A stretch of DNA of 64,000 nucleotides from contig CAKSFR010000009.1 in assembly GCA_934454635.1 (NCBI GenBank), positions 62,001-126,000 of the forward strand. The letters are read 5' to 3'. Positions 16,604 to 24,752 of the stretch are shown here, one piece after another (position 1 is the stretch's first letter; each line of letters starts with the position of its first letter). The notes beneath the pieces were generated by a model, which saw nothing but the letters and a program-made list of their open reading frames with translations, had not been told where the DNA came from and did no database searches. Origin of the DNA: an uncultured Ruminiclostridium sp. (GTDB taxonomy: Bacteria > Bacillota > Clostridia > Oscillospirales > Ruminococcaceae). Made by a program: the position numbers and the translations under genes.

Positions 16604-17702
16604 TGAAATAATTGGCCATGCGAATCCGCATACTATAAAGAAATTTGAGCTCATTGAGAAGTATGTTGAAGCGTGGGCGCACATACTTCTTCTGAATAAA
16701 TACTGCACCGGACTCGTTTTTATCGATTGTATGTCAAATAGCGGTGAATATGTCGATGATGACGGTCAGCAAGTTTTCGGCACGCCGGTTCGCGTTGCTA
16801 AATATCTCCGTCAAGTTGCAGGACAGTATTACGGAAAACAGATAGATTTGTACTTCAGCGATTTATCCGCTGTCAAAACAGCTCATCTCGAAAGCCTTAT
16901 GCCCGGCGAAACCAGAAATTTTCATTATCATATCACTACCGAGGATGGTAATGACCTCGCAAAACGGATCGGTAAATCGATGGTAAACGGAAAGCACTAT
17001 TTGCTTATTTATGATCCATTCCAAGCGACCATAGACTGGAACGCGCTTTTCCCTTATATCAACAATTGGTGTGAAATCATCATCAATCATATGGTTTCGG
17101 ATTCAATACGGGCCGTAAAAATGGTCAAGAAGGATACGACGAGAAATAAATATGAGCAGACCTATCTGACAGAACTGGAAAATCTTATTCCTTATGGAAG
17201 CGACAAGACTGCTTATGAGAAACGTATTGAAGATATTATCAAGGCGCTTCGCAGAAACAAAAATCGTCAGTATTATATCGCGGCATTCCCGTTTTTCAAT
17301 GAAAAAAATGCTATTGTGTACGATTTGATTCACTGCACAAGTAATCTAAAGGGATTTCAGCTATATAAAAAGAGCGCATGGCAGACCTTTGGAGGAAAGT
17401 CATCCACGAAGAACACTCATGGCAATGAGAATCAGATCATGCTTGATTTTGAAGGAAACGGCTTCTTCAAAACAGTGACTGACGAATTCTGTTATTATAT
17501 AAAGGATATTGCGGAATACCTGCAAACCCGGTTTGACGGGCAAGATGATGTTTCGTTTGATGATTTGTGGGCTGTTCTTGATGAACACCCGGTTTTCCCA
17601 TCAGACGGGTTCAGAAATGATATAAAGAATGAGTTAAAGCAAAACTATGGAGCTTCGGTATCACGTGGCAAAATAAGCTTTGCACGTAGAGGTGCAGAAT
17701 GA
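16590..17702 (+). CDS. tcmP: Three-Cys-motif partner protein TcmP
   Basis: A 370-residue protein recognisable as TcmP: the KKFELIEKYVEAWAHIL start, then FIDCMSNSGEY (a SAM-binding-like GxxxxG region), and the YLLIYDPFQATIDW motif near residue 140, as in TcmP proteins. The family is named for always sitting beside a protein with a three-cysteine radical-SAM-like motif, and that partner follows here with a 4-base ATGA overlap. The fold looks methyltransferase-related, but the reaction is unknown. The GTG at 16590 is used, with GGAGGAGGG upstream. Location in phage cargo suggests a defence or nucleic-acid modification role (inference). Confidence 0.85.
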   Translation: MSSSDEIIGHANPHTIKKFELIEKYVEAWAHILLLNKYCTGLVFIDCMSNSGEYVDDDGQQVFGTPVRVAKYLRQVAGQYYGKQIDLYFSDLSAVKTAHLESLMPGETRNFHYHITTEDGNDLAKRIGKSMVNGKHYLLIYDPFQATIDWNALFPYINNWCEIIINHMVSDSIRAVKMVKKDTTRNKYEQTYLTELENLIPYGSDKTAYEKRIEDIIKALRRNKNRQYYIAAFPFFNEKNAIVYDLIHCTSNLKGFQLYKKSAWQTFGGKSSTKNTHGNENQIMLDFEGNGFFKTVTDEFCYYIKDIAEYLQTRFDGQDDVSFDDLWAVLDEHPVFPSDGFRNDIKNELKQNYGASVSRGKISFARRGAE

Positions 17703-18472
17703 AAAAGGTTAAAGGTTACATCGAAAGGAAAACCATGCTCTACAAAACCGGTGTAGAGTATGGCGACTATACGATGAATCATATTCAAGGCTGCGCTCAT
17801 GGCTGCAAATATCCCTGCTATGCTTTTATGATGAAGAAACGTTTCGGGCAAATAAAATCTTACGAGGAATGGTTGGAGCCATATCTGGTGTCAAACACGC
17901 TTGAACTACTGGACAAGGAGATTCCTCGATTGAAGGATAAAATCAAATCTGTTCAGTTGTGTTTTTCAACGGATCCGTTTATGTATCAGTATCCTGAAAT
18001 TCAGGAAGTGAGCTTGGCATCAATCAAAAAGCTCAATGACGTTGGGATAAAGTGTTCAGTTCTAACTAAGGGCATTTTGCCGATTGAGTTAGCTAAGTTT
18101 TCAAAAGAAAATGAGTATGGCATTACGCTGATTACTACGGATGAGGTGTTTAGAAAGCGCATAGAGCCGGGGTCAGCACCTTTGAAAGAACGACTTGATT
18201 CATTAAGAGCGCTACACGATGCAGGCTGCATTACATGGGTAAGTATTGAGCCGTTCCCGACACCTAACATCGTCAGGCAAGACTTACAGGTGTTGCTGGA
18301 GAAAGTAGACTTCGTTGACCGAATTATATTTGGTCGAATGAACTACAACACCGAAGTTACTGCTTATACGCAACACAAGCAGTTCTTCAATGACAGGGCT
18401 GCAGAGGTAATAGCGTTCTGTAATGAGCGTGGCATAAGTTACCACATCAAGGACGGAACGATAACTGAATAA
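17699..18472 (+). CDS. Three-Cys-motif radical SAM protein (TcmP partner)
   Basis: 257 residues. GCAHGCKYPCYAF places cysteines at 32, 36 and 40 (C-x3-C-x3-C), an altered form of the COG1533/spore-photolyase-like CxxxCxxC that holds the [4Fe-4S] cluster of radical SAM enzymes. A barrel-like series follows: VQLCFSTDPF, KCSVLTKG, GITLITTD, then TWVSIEPFPTPN. It resembles SplB-like and phage Gp37/Gp68 proteins. Translationally coupled to tcmP. Expected to be a radical SAM enzyme acting on nucleic acid or nucleotide, but the substrate is not known. Confidence 0.8.
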   Translation: MKKVKGYIERKTMLYKTGVEYGDYTMNHIQGCAHGCKYPCYAFMMKKRFGQIKSYEEWLEPYLVSNTLELLDKEIPRLKDKIKSVQLCFSTDPFMYQYPEIQEVSLASIKKLNDVGIKCSVLTKGILPIELAKFSKENEYGITLITTDEVFRKRIEPGSAPLKERLDSLRALHDAGCITWVSIEPFPTPNIVRQDLQVLLEKVDFVDRIIFGRMNYNTEVTAYTQHKQFFNDRAAEVIAFCNERGISYHIKDGTITE

Positions 18473-18542
18473 GAGGTACTCAAAAGGACCTGCTGTGTGT
18501 CAGCAGGCTGTATCTCTCTTAATGGAAAGGAATGACAATCCT

Positions 18543-19262
18543 ATGGAATGGACTAAAGAACAAGTGATTCTTCGCTTGAAGGAAGTTGAGAGTAAAGGGT
18601 TTATACCGGTTCCGGCAGGAATGTACCGCAATGATGATGGAATCGTGGGCCAAATACTCGAACGTGAATTTGAGGTTGATGAAAATAACCTTCACATTGC
18701 CGACCTCGGAACTTATGAGCTAAAGGGCATGCGGGTAAAGAAAGGCAAGAGTAGCACGTTGACACTGTTTCATCAAACATCAACGGAAGGAATGACTCCG
18801 CTTCAGATCTTTGATAGGTTCAGTTATGTCAGAGCATCTCAACGTGACGGAAGCCTTAAGAGAAAACTGTTCACGACAATATATGGGAATAAGGAAAACT
18901 CACTTGGATTCATTTTAAGGCCGAGCGGTACAAGCAATGTCGATCTGTATTATCATAACGAATATTTAGCTCGTTGGGATTTGACAAGCGGCTTGGATAA
19001 GATTCAACAAGTTCTCTTGGCGTTTGCCGAAACCATCGGCCCAAGGAACACCGCAGAAGAACAATTCCATTATATCAGGGCCTACATATTACGTTCTCCA
19101 AAGAATATATATAACGCTATTAGCGAAGGAGCCGTTGTCATGGATTTGTGCATAGACCAACCTGCAGACGGTTCTAAGCCGGTACATGACAGAGGACCGC
19201 ATATTCGGATTCCAATTAGAAAACTTAATGCCTTGTTCGATGTCGTGGAACAAGTTCTTTAA
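18543..19262 (+). CDS. MvaI/BcnI-family restriction endonuclease, copy 1
   Basis: 239 residues. The N-terminal pattern GIVGQILEREF followed by HIADLGTYELKGMRVKKG is the MvaI/BcnI signature: a glycine-rich Glu element, then the D...ELK catalytic pair of the PD-(D/E)XK fold, then a short loop and TLTLFHQTS. The C-terminal half would carry DNA recognition. MvaI cuts CC(A/T)GG and BcnI CC(G/C)GG; the specificity here cannot be read from sequence. ATG 18543 preceded by AAAGGA is preferred over upstream in-frame ATGs. It is followed directly by a second member of the same family. Confidence 0.82.
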   Translation: MEWTKEQVILRLKEVESKGFIPVPAGMYRNDDGIVGQILEREFEVDENNLHIADLGTYELKGMRVKKGKSSTLTLFHQTSTEGMTPLQIFDRFSYVRASQRDGSLKRKLFTTIYGNKENSLGFILRPSGTSNVDLYYHNEYLARWDLTSGLDKIQQVLLAFAETIGPRNTAEEQFHYIRAYILRSPKNIYNAISEGAVVMDLCIDQPADGSKPVHDRGPHIRIPIRKLNALFDVVEQVL

Positions 19263-19282
19263 TGCGAGGAGGTACAAATAAT

Positions 19283-20065
19283 ATGAGAGAACACGATCTG
19301 GATTTACTAAGAATCAGACTGCAAGAAATCAAAGAAATGGGCTGGGTCAGGAATCAACGCCCCGGTAATGCCGGTGGCGTCGGTAACACGCTGGAAGATC
19401 TTCTTGATGTTGCGGAAAACAATCTTCAATTGCCCGATTTTGGAGATTGGGAGTTGAAAAGCCAGCGAGCTGAGACGGGATCGTTGTTAACACTATTCCA
19501 CAGTGAGCCTAAACCTCGAAATGCACGGATAGTTCCGCAGATACTGCTTCCGCTTTATGGGTGGCCTCATCAAGATGCGGGGACCCTCTATCCGATGAAC
19601 GAAAGAAGTTTCCGTCAAACTATTAATGCAACCTCCTGCAGCGACCGAGGGTTTAAGGTCAATGTTGACTGGAACGCTGAATGCATTTTCATTTCCTTTG
19701 ACTACCAAATGATTGATGATCGCCATGCTGAGTGGCGCAGATTCATAAGAGATGGTGTTGGCACAGGAGATATTGATCCGAATCCGTACTGGACTTTTGC
19801 TGACATTTCTCAAAAACTGAGCACAAAACTCAACAACCTCATGTATGTAAAAGCTGAAACACGCTATATCTCCGGCAAGGAGTGCTTTAAGTACAACGAG
19901 ATCGAGGCCTATGTCGATCCTACGCTGGAGAGATTCTTGGACCTCATCGAAGCTGGAGCAATTTATGTCGATTTTGACGCGCGTACTGGACACAATCACG
20001 GGACGAAATTCCGGATCAGGCCTTCGGCAAAAACCGACTTATATCAGCAGCACATAATTGTTTAA
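19283..20065 (+). CDS. MvaI/BcnI-family restriction endonuclease, copy 2
   Basis: 260 residues. It has the same signature as its neighbour (GGVGNTLEDLL, then PDFGDWELKSQRAETG, then LLTLFHSEP), with the D and E-x-K catalytic residues kept. Outside the motif the two are quite divergent, so they probably recognise different or complementary sequences rather than being a recent duplication. ATG 19283 follows GAGGAGGTAC. The pair may act as two half-specific nickases or target two sites; see the two methyltransferases downstream. Confidence 0.82.
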   Translation: MREHDLDLLRIRLQEIKEMGWVRNQRPGNAGGVGNTLEDLLDVAENNLQLPDFGDWELKSQRAETGSLLTLFHSEPKPRNARIVPQILLPLYGWPHQDAGTLYPMNERSFRQTINATSCSDRGFKVNVDWNAECIFISFDYQMIDDRHAEWRRFIRDGVGTGDIDPNPYWTFADISQKLSTKLNNLMYVKAETRYISGKECFKYNEIEAYVDPTLERFLDLIEAGAIYVDFDARTGHNHGTKFRIRPSAKTDLYQQHIIV

Positions 20066-20111
20066 CGGGTGCCCTTCAAGAAAAGTTCAAAATTAATGCG
20101 GCTTGGTCGGG

Positions 20112-20140
20112 TTGATTTTAGACTGAAATAGTGCTATAAT
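20112..20140 (+). promoter_or_regulatory. Promoter of the methyltransferase operon
   Basis: -35 TTGATT (20112-20117), 17-bp spacer, -10 TATAAT (20135-20140). It gives the methyltransferases a promoter separate from the nucleases. Confidence 0.75.
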
Positions 20141-20143
20141 GGT

Positions 20144-20155
20144 CCTAAATTTAGG
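20144..20155. promoter_or_regulatory. Palindromic candidate operator CCTAAATTTAGG
   Basis: A perfect 12-bp palindrome at the expected transcription start, 4 bases after the -10 box and just upstream of the small AbrB-like gene. It is a good candidate autoregulatory site. Confidence 0.55.
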
Positions 20156-20171
20156 GCGAAAGGAGACCGAC

Positions 20172-20360
20172 ATGGCTAAAGAACCTATTTATCTTGATAC
20201 ATATGCTTTACAGCAAGATATGCGCATCCGCTTGCCAAAATCGATTCTGAATAACCTTCCGGTCGAAAAGGGCATAACAAGGTTCTCTATTTATTTAGAC
20301 CAAGAGAAGAGTGAGCTAATCTTGCGTATTGCAGAGGCTCCGAAGGAGGAATCGGAATGA
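20172..20360 (+). CDS. Small AbrB-like regulator of the restriction-modification locus
   Basis: 62 residues starting MAKEPIYLDTYALQQDMRIR; the ribosome site AAAGGAG precedes ATG 20172. The pattern RIRLPKSILNNLPVEKG, followed by a short beta-strand region (RFSIYLDQEKSELILRI), resembles a single AbrB/SpoVT swapped-hairpin domain, though it is too short to be sure. It lies between a promoter with a palindrome and the first methyltransferase (4-base overlap), the position taken by controller proteins in restriction-modification systems. A controller role is inferred. Confidence 0.6.
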   Translation: MAKEPIYLDTYALQQDMRIRLPKSILNNLPVEKGITRFSIYLDQEKSELILRIAEAPKEESE

Positions 20361-21244
20361 AACACTTGATTGCTTGTGGCGATACCCTTGAGTTAATAAA
20401 ACAGGTAGAACCTGCTTCAATTGATCTGCTGGTAACGTCGCCGCCGTATTGGGCCAAACGAGTTTATAATGGCGAAGGAGAGATAGGTTCAGAGGAAACT
20501 CCTGAAGCCTATGTATCAAGGCTTGCAGACTTTTTTGATGAGCTTCGTCCGTACCTGAAACCGACCGCTAATATTTTCATTAATGTTGGAGACACGTATT
20601 TTGGGTCAGGGGCCGGTGCATGGAGCAAGTATTTAGACGACGAAGGAAACATTACGCAAGCTCAAAAGGATCGTAAAGAGAAGTATTTTACTACTAAACC
20701 GCTTCAACCGAAGATTAAGCAAAACGGGAAGTTATACCAAAACAAGCAGCTTCTGCTCATCCCATCTCGGTTTGCTATTGAGATGCAGGAGCGAGGATGG
20801 TTGTTGCGTGACGATATTATTTGGCAGAAACCTAATAGGATTCCTGCCAGCGTCACTGATCGCCTTAACAACACATATGAACACGTCTTCCATTTTGCAC
20901 TAAACAAGAAGTATTTTTTCGACTTGGACGCAATCAAGATTCTTGGTGCAAATGGTCGCATGAAGAATCCGGGCGATGTCTGGCCCATCAATACACAACC
21001 TCTTAATGGCAGTCACACGGCAACATTCCCAGAGCAACTTGTTGAACAGATTGTGCTGTGTGGAAGCCCGAAAGATGGCGTTGTGTTTGATCCTTTTTTA
21101 GGAACAGGCACAACTTGGATAGTAAGCGACCGGCTTGGTAGGAACTGTATCGGGTTTGAAATAAATCAAGAGTTCTTTGATTTTGCACAGAGCAGGTTTA
21201 AGGAAAGCAGGGAATTTGAACAATGTCAACTACCGATTTCATAA
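20357..21244 (+). CDS. DNA methyltransferase (N4-cytosine type), copy 1
   Basis: 295 residues. Catalytic motif IV is TSPPYW at 27-32, near the N-terminus, and the SAM-binding FxGxG motif is FDPFLGTGTTW near residue 245, the beta-class order. SPPY is typical of N4-cytosine methyltransferases. It is expected to protect the site cut by one or both nearby MvaI/BcnI-like nucleases. Overlaps the small regulator by 4 bases and the next methyltransferase by 22 bases. Confidence 0.88.
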   Translation: MKHLIACGDTLELIKQVEPASIDLLVTSPPYWAKRVYNGEGEIGSEETPEAYVSRLADFFDELRPYLKPTANIFINVGDTYFGSGAGAWSKYLDDEGNITQAQKDRKEKYFTTKPLQPKIKQNGKLYQNKQLLLIPSRFAIEMQERGWLLRDDIIWQKPNRIPASVTDRLNNTYEHVFHFALNKKYFFDLDAIKILGANGRMKNPGDVWPINTQPLNGSHTATFPEQLVEQIVLCGSPKDGVVFDPFLGTGTTWIVSDRLGRNCIGFEINQEFFDFAQSRFKESREFEQCQLPIS

Positions 21245-22137
21245 GCATTGATAACGCAAGGCTTTGTGATTGTAAGAAAGGCTTCCTTTCTTGCATAGAA
21301 GCCAGAGATTGGATGAAGAATCAAATAGGCGTATGGCAGTTTATGTACGAGCCAAGGGACATAAGGGACAAGTCAGTTCACCCCGCCGTATTTCCTATTG
21401 CTATGGCCAAAAGAGTTATTGAACAGTTTACCCACAGAGGCGAACTTGTATTAGATCCTTTTGTCGGATCTGGAACTACTCTTCTTGCCGCACAAGATCT
21501 GGATCGAAACGCATTAGGTTTCGATCTAAAGCAAGAATATGTTGATCTTTCAAATTCTCGTGTTTCGGAACCGCCCGCTGACTGTCATTGCAAACAAATG
21601 GCAGTTTGTGATGATGCCAGAAATATCGTGAACCGTGTTGCGCCGGGGACGGTCAAGCTGGCTTTTACATCACCACCGTATGCCAATATACTGAACAGAG
21701 AGCGCAAAAACAAAAGTCGCCGTGGTGATCTGCGTGAAAACGAACAATTCGGCAAGGTTGAGCAGTATAGCCAAGATCCCCGTGATTTAGGAATACTCGA
21801 TGCTGAATCATTCGAGAAACAAATATCCGATATCTTTCGAGATATGATGCCCGTCTTTCAAGAGAAAGCCCATATCCTTATAAATATTACGGATGCATGG
21901 ATTGATGGGAAACGGGTGCCCTTGCACATAAACATTATCAATGCCATGCGTGCAGCCGGTTATGAATTTAGAAACACAATTATATGGGACCGACGCAACT
22001 TGGTAAACAAGATCGGAATATTTGGATGGCCGAGCAGCTATATCACCATGGGCACAACGTTTGAATACATTCTTGACTTTACGCTTCCTGCTCCTGCAAA
22101 GAAAATCAGAGCGAACTCAAAAGAGCAGAATATGTAA
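21223..22137 (+). CDS. DNA methyltransferase (N4-cytosine type), copy 2
   Basis: 304 residues. Here the SAM motif LDPFVGSGTTLL (about 77-88) comes before catalytic FTSPPYANIL (about 147-156), so its domain order differs from copy 1 and the two are not simple duplicates. A large insertion (after SPPYAN) carries charged residues. Paired methyltransferases with one nuclease family are known for BcnI, where two N4-cytosine enzymes each treat one form of the site; that precedent fits this locus. Start overlaps the previous gene. Confidence 0.88.
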   Translation: MSTTDFISIDNARLCDCKKGFLSCIEARDWMKNQIGVWQFMYEPRDIRDKSVHPAVFPIAMAKRVIEQFTHRGELVLDPFVGSGTTLLAAQDLDRNALGFDLKQEYVDLSNSRVSEPPADCHCKQMAVCDDARNIVNRVAPGTVKLAFTSPPYANILNRERKNKSRRGDLRENEQFGKVEQYSQDPRDLGILDAESFEKQISDIFRDMMPVFQEKAHILINITDAWIDGKRVPLHINIINAMRAAGYEFRNTIIWDRRNLVNKIGIFGWPSSYITMGTTFEYILDFTLPAPAKKIRANSKEQNM

Positions 22138-22198
22138 GGCATCTTGTGCTGTTTTTTGATGAACGGTTCGACAAAATATTCAAGGATGTGAGAATGCC

Positions 22199-22396
22199 GT
22201 GGACACAGATTTTGAAAAACGTGAGTGGGAGACTCTCACATATGAGGAAAAGAATCAATTGCTTTTTCTCAGGCAAAAAAAGTTGCTCGACATGTTTCTT
22301 GAAAGGAATGCCATTTCTAAGGCTCAATATGAGAAAAGCCTTACAGATCTGACATTGAAAATTGGGCCAAGTGTCGAAGCAATTAAGGAAAAATGA
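22199..22396 (+). CDS. Small SHOCT-like element protein
   Basis: 65 residues starting with GTG 22199. The C-terminal LLDMFLERNAISKAQYEKSL segment is a short helical hairpin like SHOCT domains. Small proteins of this pattern (EWETLTYEEKNQLLFLRQKK) usually sit next to the large serine recombinase of Clostridia prophages and integrative elements. No recombinase is present here, which supports the idea that the element's end is close by. Confidence 0.65.
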   Translation: MDTDFEKREWETLTYEEKNQLLFLRQKKLLDMFLERNAISKAQYEKSLTDLTLKIGPSVEAIKEK

Positions 22397-22505
22397 TGAA
22401 CTTTTTAATTATTCCACACTTTTTAATTATTCCTCCGACAGCCGTTTTTGAAGGGTAAGTTCCAAAAGCCATAGAACCGGCCAGCAACAATCGAATAAAC
22501 AGAAA

Positions 22506-22558
22506 AGGGGCTTCCGAAGCTCTGCTGTAAAACACAGCGGAACCTCGAAAGCCCTTTA
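22506..22558 (+). terminator. Terminator near the element's right end
   Basis: GGGCTTCCGA...GCTGT pairs with ACAGC...TCGAAAGCCC around an AAAA loop, followed by TTTATTT. Just before it, 22410-22435 has a tandem CTTTTTAATTATTCC repeat. It separates the methyltransferase unit from the truncated hsdM. Confidence 0.65.
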
Positions 22559-22582
22559 TTTCAAGCCTTTTTCAGAACTTAT

Positions 22583-23644
22583 GTGCCGGAGAAGGCTTTT
22601 TCTGTTTGTATCAAAGACAGCGTTTACATAGACCCCTGCTGTGGATCCGGCGGTATGTTCGTACAGTCCCATAAGTTTGTAGAAAGTCACCACGGGAACC
22701 GCAAGAATATCTCTGTTATCGGACAGGAGAGCGTCCAGGAAACCTGGCGGCTGTGCAAAATGAACCTTGCTATTCGTGGCATCTCTCATAACCTCGGAGA
22801 AAAGAACGCATCCACCTTCACCGAGGACCTGCACAAAGACAAAAAGGTTGATTTCATTATGGCAAATCCTCCGTTTAATCTTAAGGGATGGCGCGGAGAA
22901 GACCAGTTGCTTAATGATCCGCGCTGGCGGGGTTATGGTATTCCACGTGCCTCTAATGCTAACTATGCCTGGATTCTCCACATGATTTCCAAATTAGATG
23001 TTAATCACGGTATTGCCGGATTTCTTCTGGCAAACGGTGCATTAAATGATCCCGATGATTATGAAATCCGTAAGCAGCTTCTTTTGAATGATAAAGTTGA
23101 GGCTATTATCGTCCTGCCTCGTGATATGTTCTATACCACCGATATTTCCGTAACGCTGTGGATCGTAAACATGAACAAGAAGGCTGGTACTGTCAATGGG
23201 CGGCAGGTGCGTGACCGCCGTGGCGAAGTGCTATTTATGGATTTGCGTCGTTGGGATCAAAATGTCGAAGAAATTGTTATTGACAAGGGCAAGAAAAAGA
23301 AAAAGACCGTTCTGACTCCTGCGCAGATTGCGGAAGTTAAAAAGGTCTATGATGCGTGGCAGAGCGTGAATACTACTCTCTATGCGGATGTGCCGGAATT
23401 TTGCCAGTCTGTGAAGGTTCTGAAAAAGGACAAGGTGCACGCTGAGGATATTTCCATCGAAGACAAGGATTTTTCTCTGGCTCCGAGTAAATATATCGAG
23501 TTTATCGATCATGACCTCGATATTGATTATGCCAAGGAAATGGCTCGTATTCAAAACGAAATGCGCTTACTGATGGTGTCCGAGGAATTGTCGCAGTCAA
23601 TGCTCAAAGATGCATTTAGGGGGATTGGCTATGGCATCGACTAA
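22583..23644 (+). pseudogene. hsdM: Type I restriction methylase hsdM, 5'-truncated
   Basis: HsdM methylates the type I site with HsdS. The reading frame from GTG 22583 gives 353 residues, opening 13 residues before SAM motif I, DPCCGSGGMF (17-26). NPPF is near 95-98, and the C-terminal helical domain is complete. A full HsdM is about 500 residues; the whole N-terminal helical domain is missing, and the upstream bases do not encode it in any frame I can find. The 3' end overlaps hsdS normally. Loss most likely reflects insertion or recombination at the phage border. It is probably inactive as a methylase, which would make an intact HsdR dangerous unless another M subunit exists. Confidence 0.8.
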
Positions 23645-24752
23645 ACTGGGATTGTATATAGAGCAATTAGATACACGCAATGCTGATAATTTTTATGGGG
23701 AAGATTCTGTCGTGGGACTTTCTACCCAAAAGCAGATGATTAGAACAAAAGCAGATTTGTCGGGGGTTAATCTGACTTCGTATAAACTGATGGAGCCGAG
23801 TTCTTTTGCGTATGTTCCAGATACCTCCCGACGTGGCGATAAAGTTTCTTTGGCGTTTAATTCGACAGAAGAAACATTCTTAATTTCGTCTATTTCTGTG
23901 ATATTTCGCGTTAAAGAAAGCTGCGGGTTACTCTCATCTTATCTGTTTATGTATTTCAACCGCCCGGAATTTGACCGATATGCCCGTTTCAATTCTTGGG
24001 GGTCTGCCCGCGAGACATTTTCGTGGGATGATATGTGTGATATCGACATCGAATTACCGCCCATCAGTATCCAGCAGAAATATGTGGATATCTATAATGC
24101 TATGCTCGCCAACCAACGTAGCTATGAGCGGGGGTTGGAAGATTTGAAGCAAGCTGTATTTTCTGAAATTGATATTATCAAGCATTCTGCTCCCAATGTA
24201 TCCGTAGGAAAACTGTTGGAAGAAATTGATGTTCGGAACACAACCGGAACTTTAACAAATGTTCATGGTATTAATATTGAAAAACAATTTATGCCGTCCG
24301 TTGCAGATACCACTTCGGTGAATCTCAAAAATTACAAAATCGTTCAAAATGGTCAGTTTGCATACAGTTCAATGCAGACTGGACGAGATAAATGCATTCG
24401 TATTGCTCTGTATGACAAAGACGAACCCACCTTGATTTCTCCCGCTTATTCAGTGCTCCAAGTAAAAAATACATCTGCTGTGGCAGAATATATTATGCTA
24501 TGGTTTTCACGCCCAGAGACGGACCGATACGGATGGTTTGCCAGTGATGCTAGTGTCCGGGCGAATTTGGACTTGGACAGATTTTATGAGATTCAAATTC
24601 CGCTTCCAGATCTCGACAAGCAGCATTCTGTTGCAAATATTTATATCACCTATATGTTACGCAGAGAAATCAATGAACAATTGAAGAATCAGATAAAAGA
24701 TATTTGTCCGATTCTGATAAAAGGGTCCTTGGAGGAAGGAGAGAGAACATGA
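23631..24752 (+). CDS. hsdS: Type I restriction specificity subunit HsdS
   Basis: 373 residues beginning MASTKLGLYIEQLDTRN at ATG 23631, inside the end of hsdM. Two target-recognition domains are visible: about 5-165 (with YVPDTSRRGDKVSLAFN) and about 190-350 (with YSSMQTGRDKCIRIALYD). Each is followed by a helical spacer (QQKYVDIYNAMLANQRSYER and KQHSVANIYITYMLRREINE). The duplicated layout is the standard HsdS form, so the half-sites are probably bipartite. Overlaps the next gene by ATGA. Confidence 0.88.
   Translation: MASTKLGLYIEQLDTRNADNFYGEDSVVGLSTQKQMIRTKADLSGVNLTSYKLMEPSSFAYVPDTSRRGDKVSLAFNSTEETFLISSISVIFRVKESCGLLSSYLFMYFNRPEFDRYARFNSWGSARETFSWDDMCDIDIELPPISIQQKYVDIYNAMLANQRSYERGLEDLKQAVFSEIDIIKHSAPNVSVGKLLEEIDVRNTTGTLTNVHGINIEKQFMPSVADTTSVNLKNYKIVQNGQFAYSSMQTGRDKCIRIALYDKDEPTLISPAYSVLQVKNTSAVAEYIMLWFSRPETDRYGWFASDASVRANLDLDRFYEIQIPLPDLDKQHSVANIYITYMLRREINEQLKNQIKDICPILIKGSLEEGERT

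Larger units (their letters stand above)
1..22600. mobile_element. Prophage or phage-derived element (replication, lysogeny and cargo part)
   Basis: A run of phage-type genes fills this stretch: small terminase, HNH nuclease, family A polymerase, D5 primase-helicase, VRR-NUC nuclease, DUF2815 and DUF2800 proteins, late sigma-like factors, and a divergent repressor switch at 16.2-16.3 kb. The right limit is placed where a type I hsdM gene begins abruptly without its 5' part. Structural genes are expected left of the window. No integrase or recombinase is visible, so the unit could also be a defective prophage. The phage character is clear; the exact right border is inferred. Confidence 0.8.
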
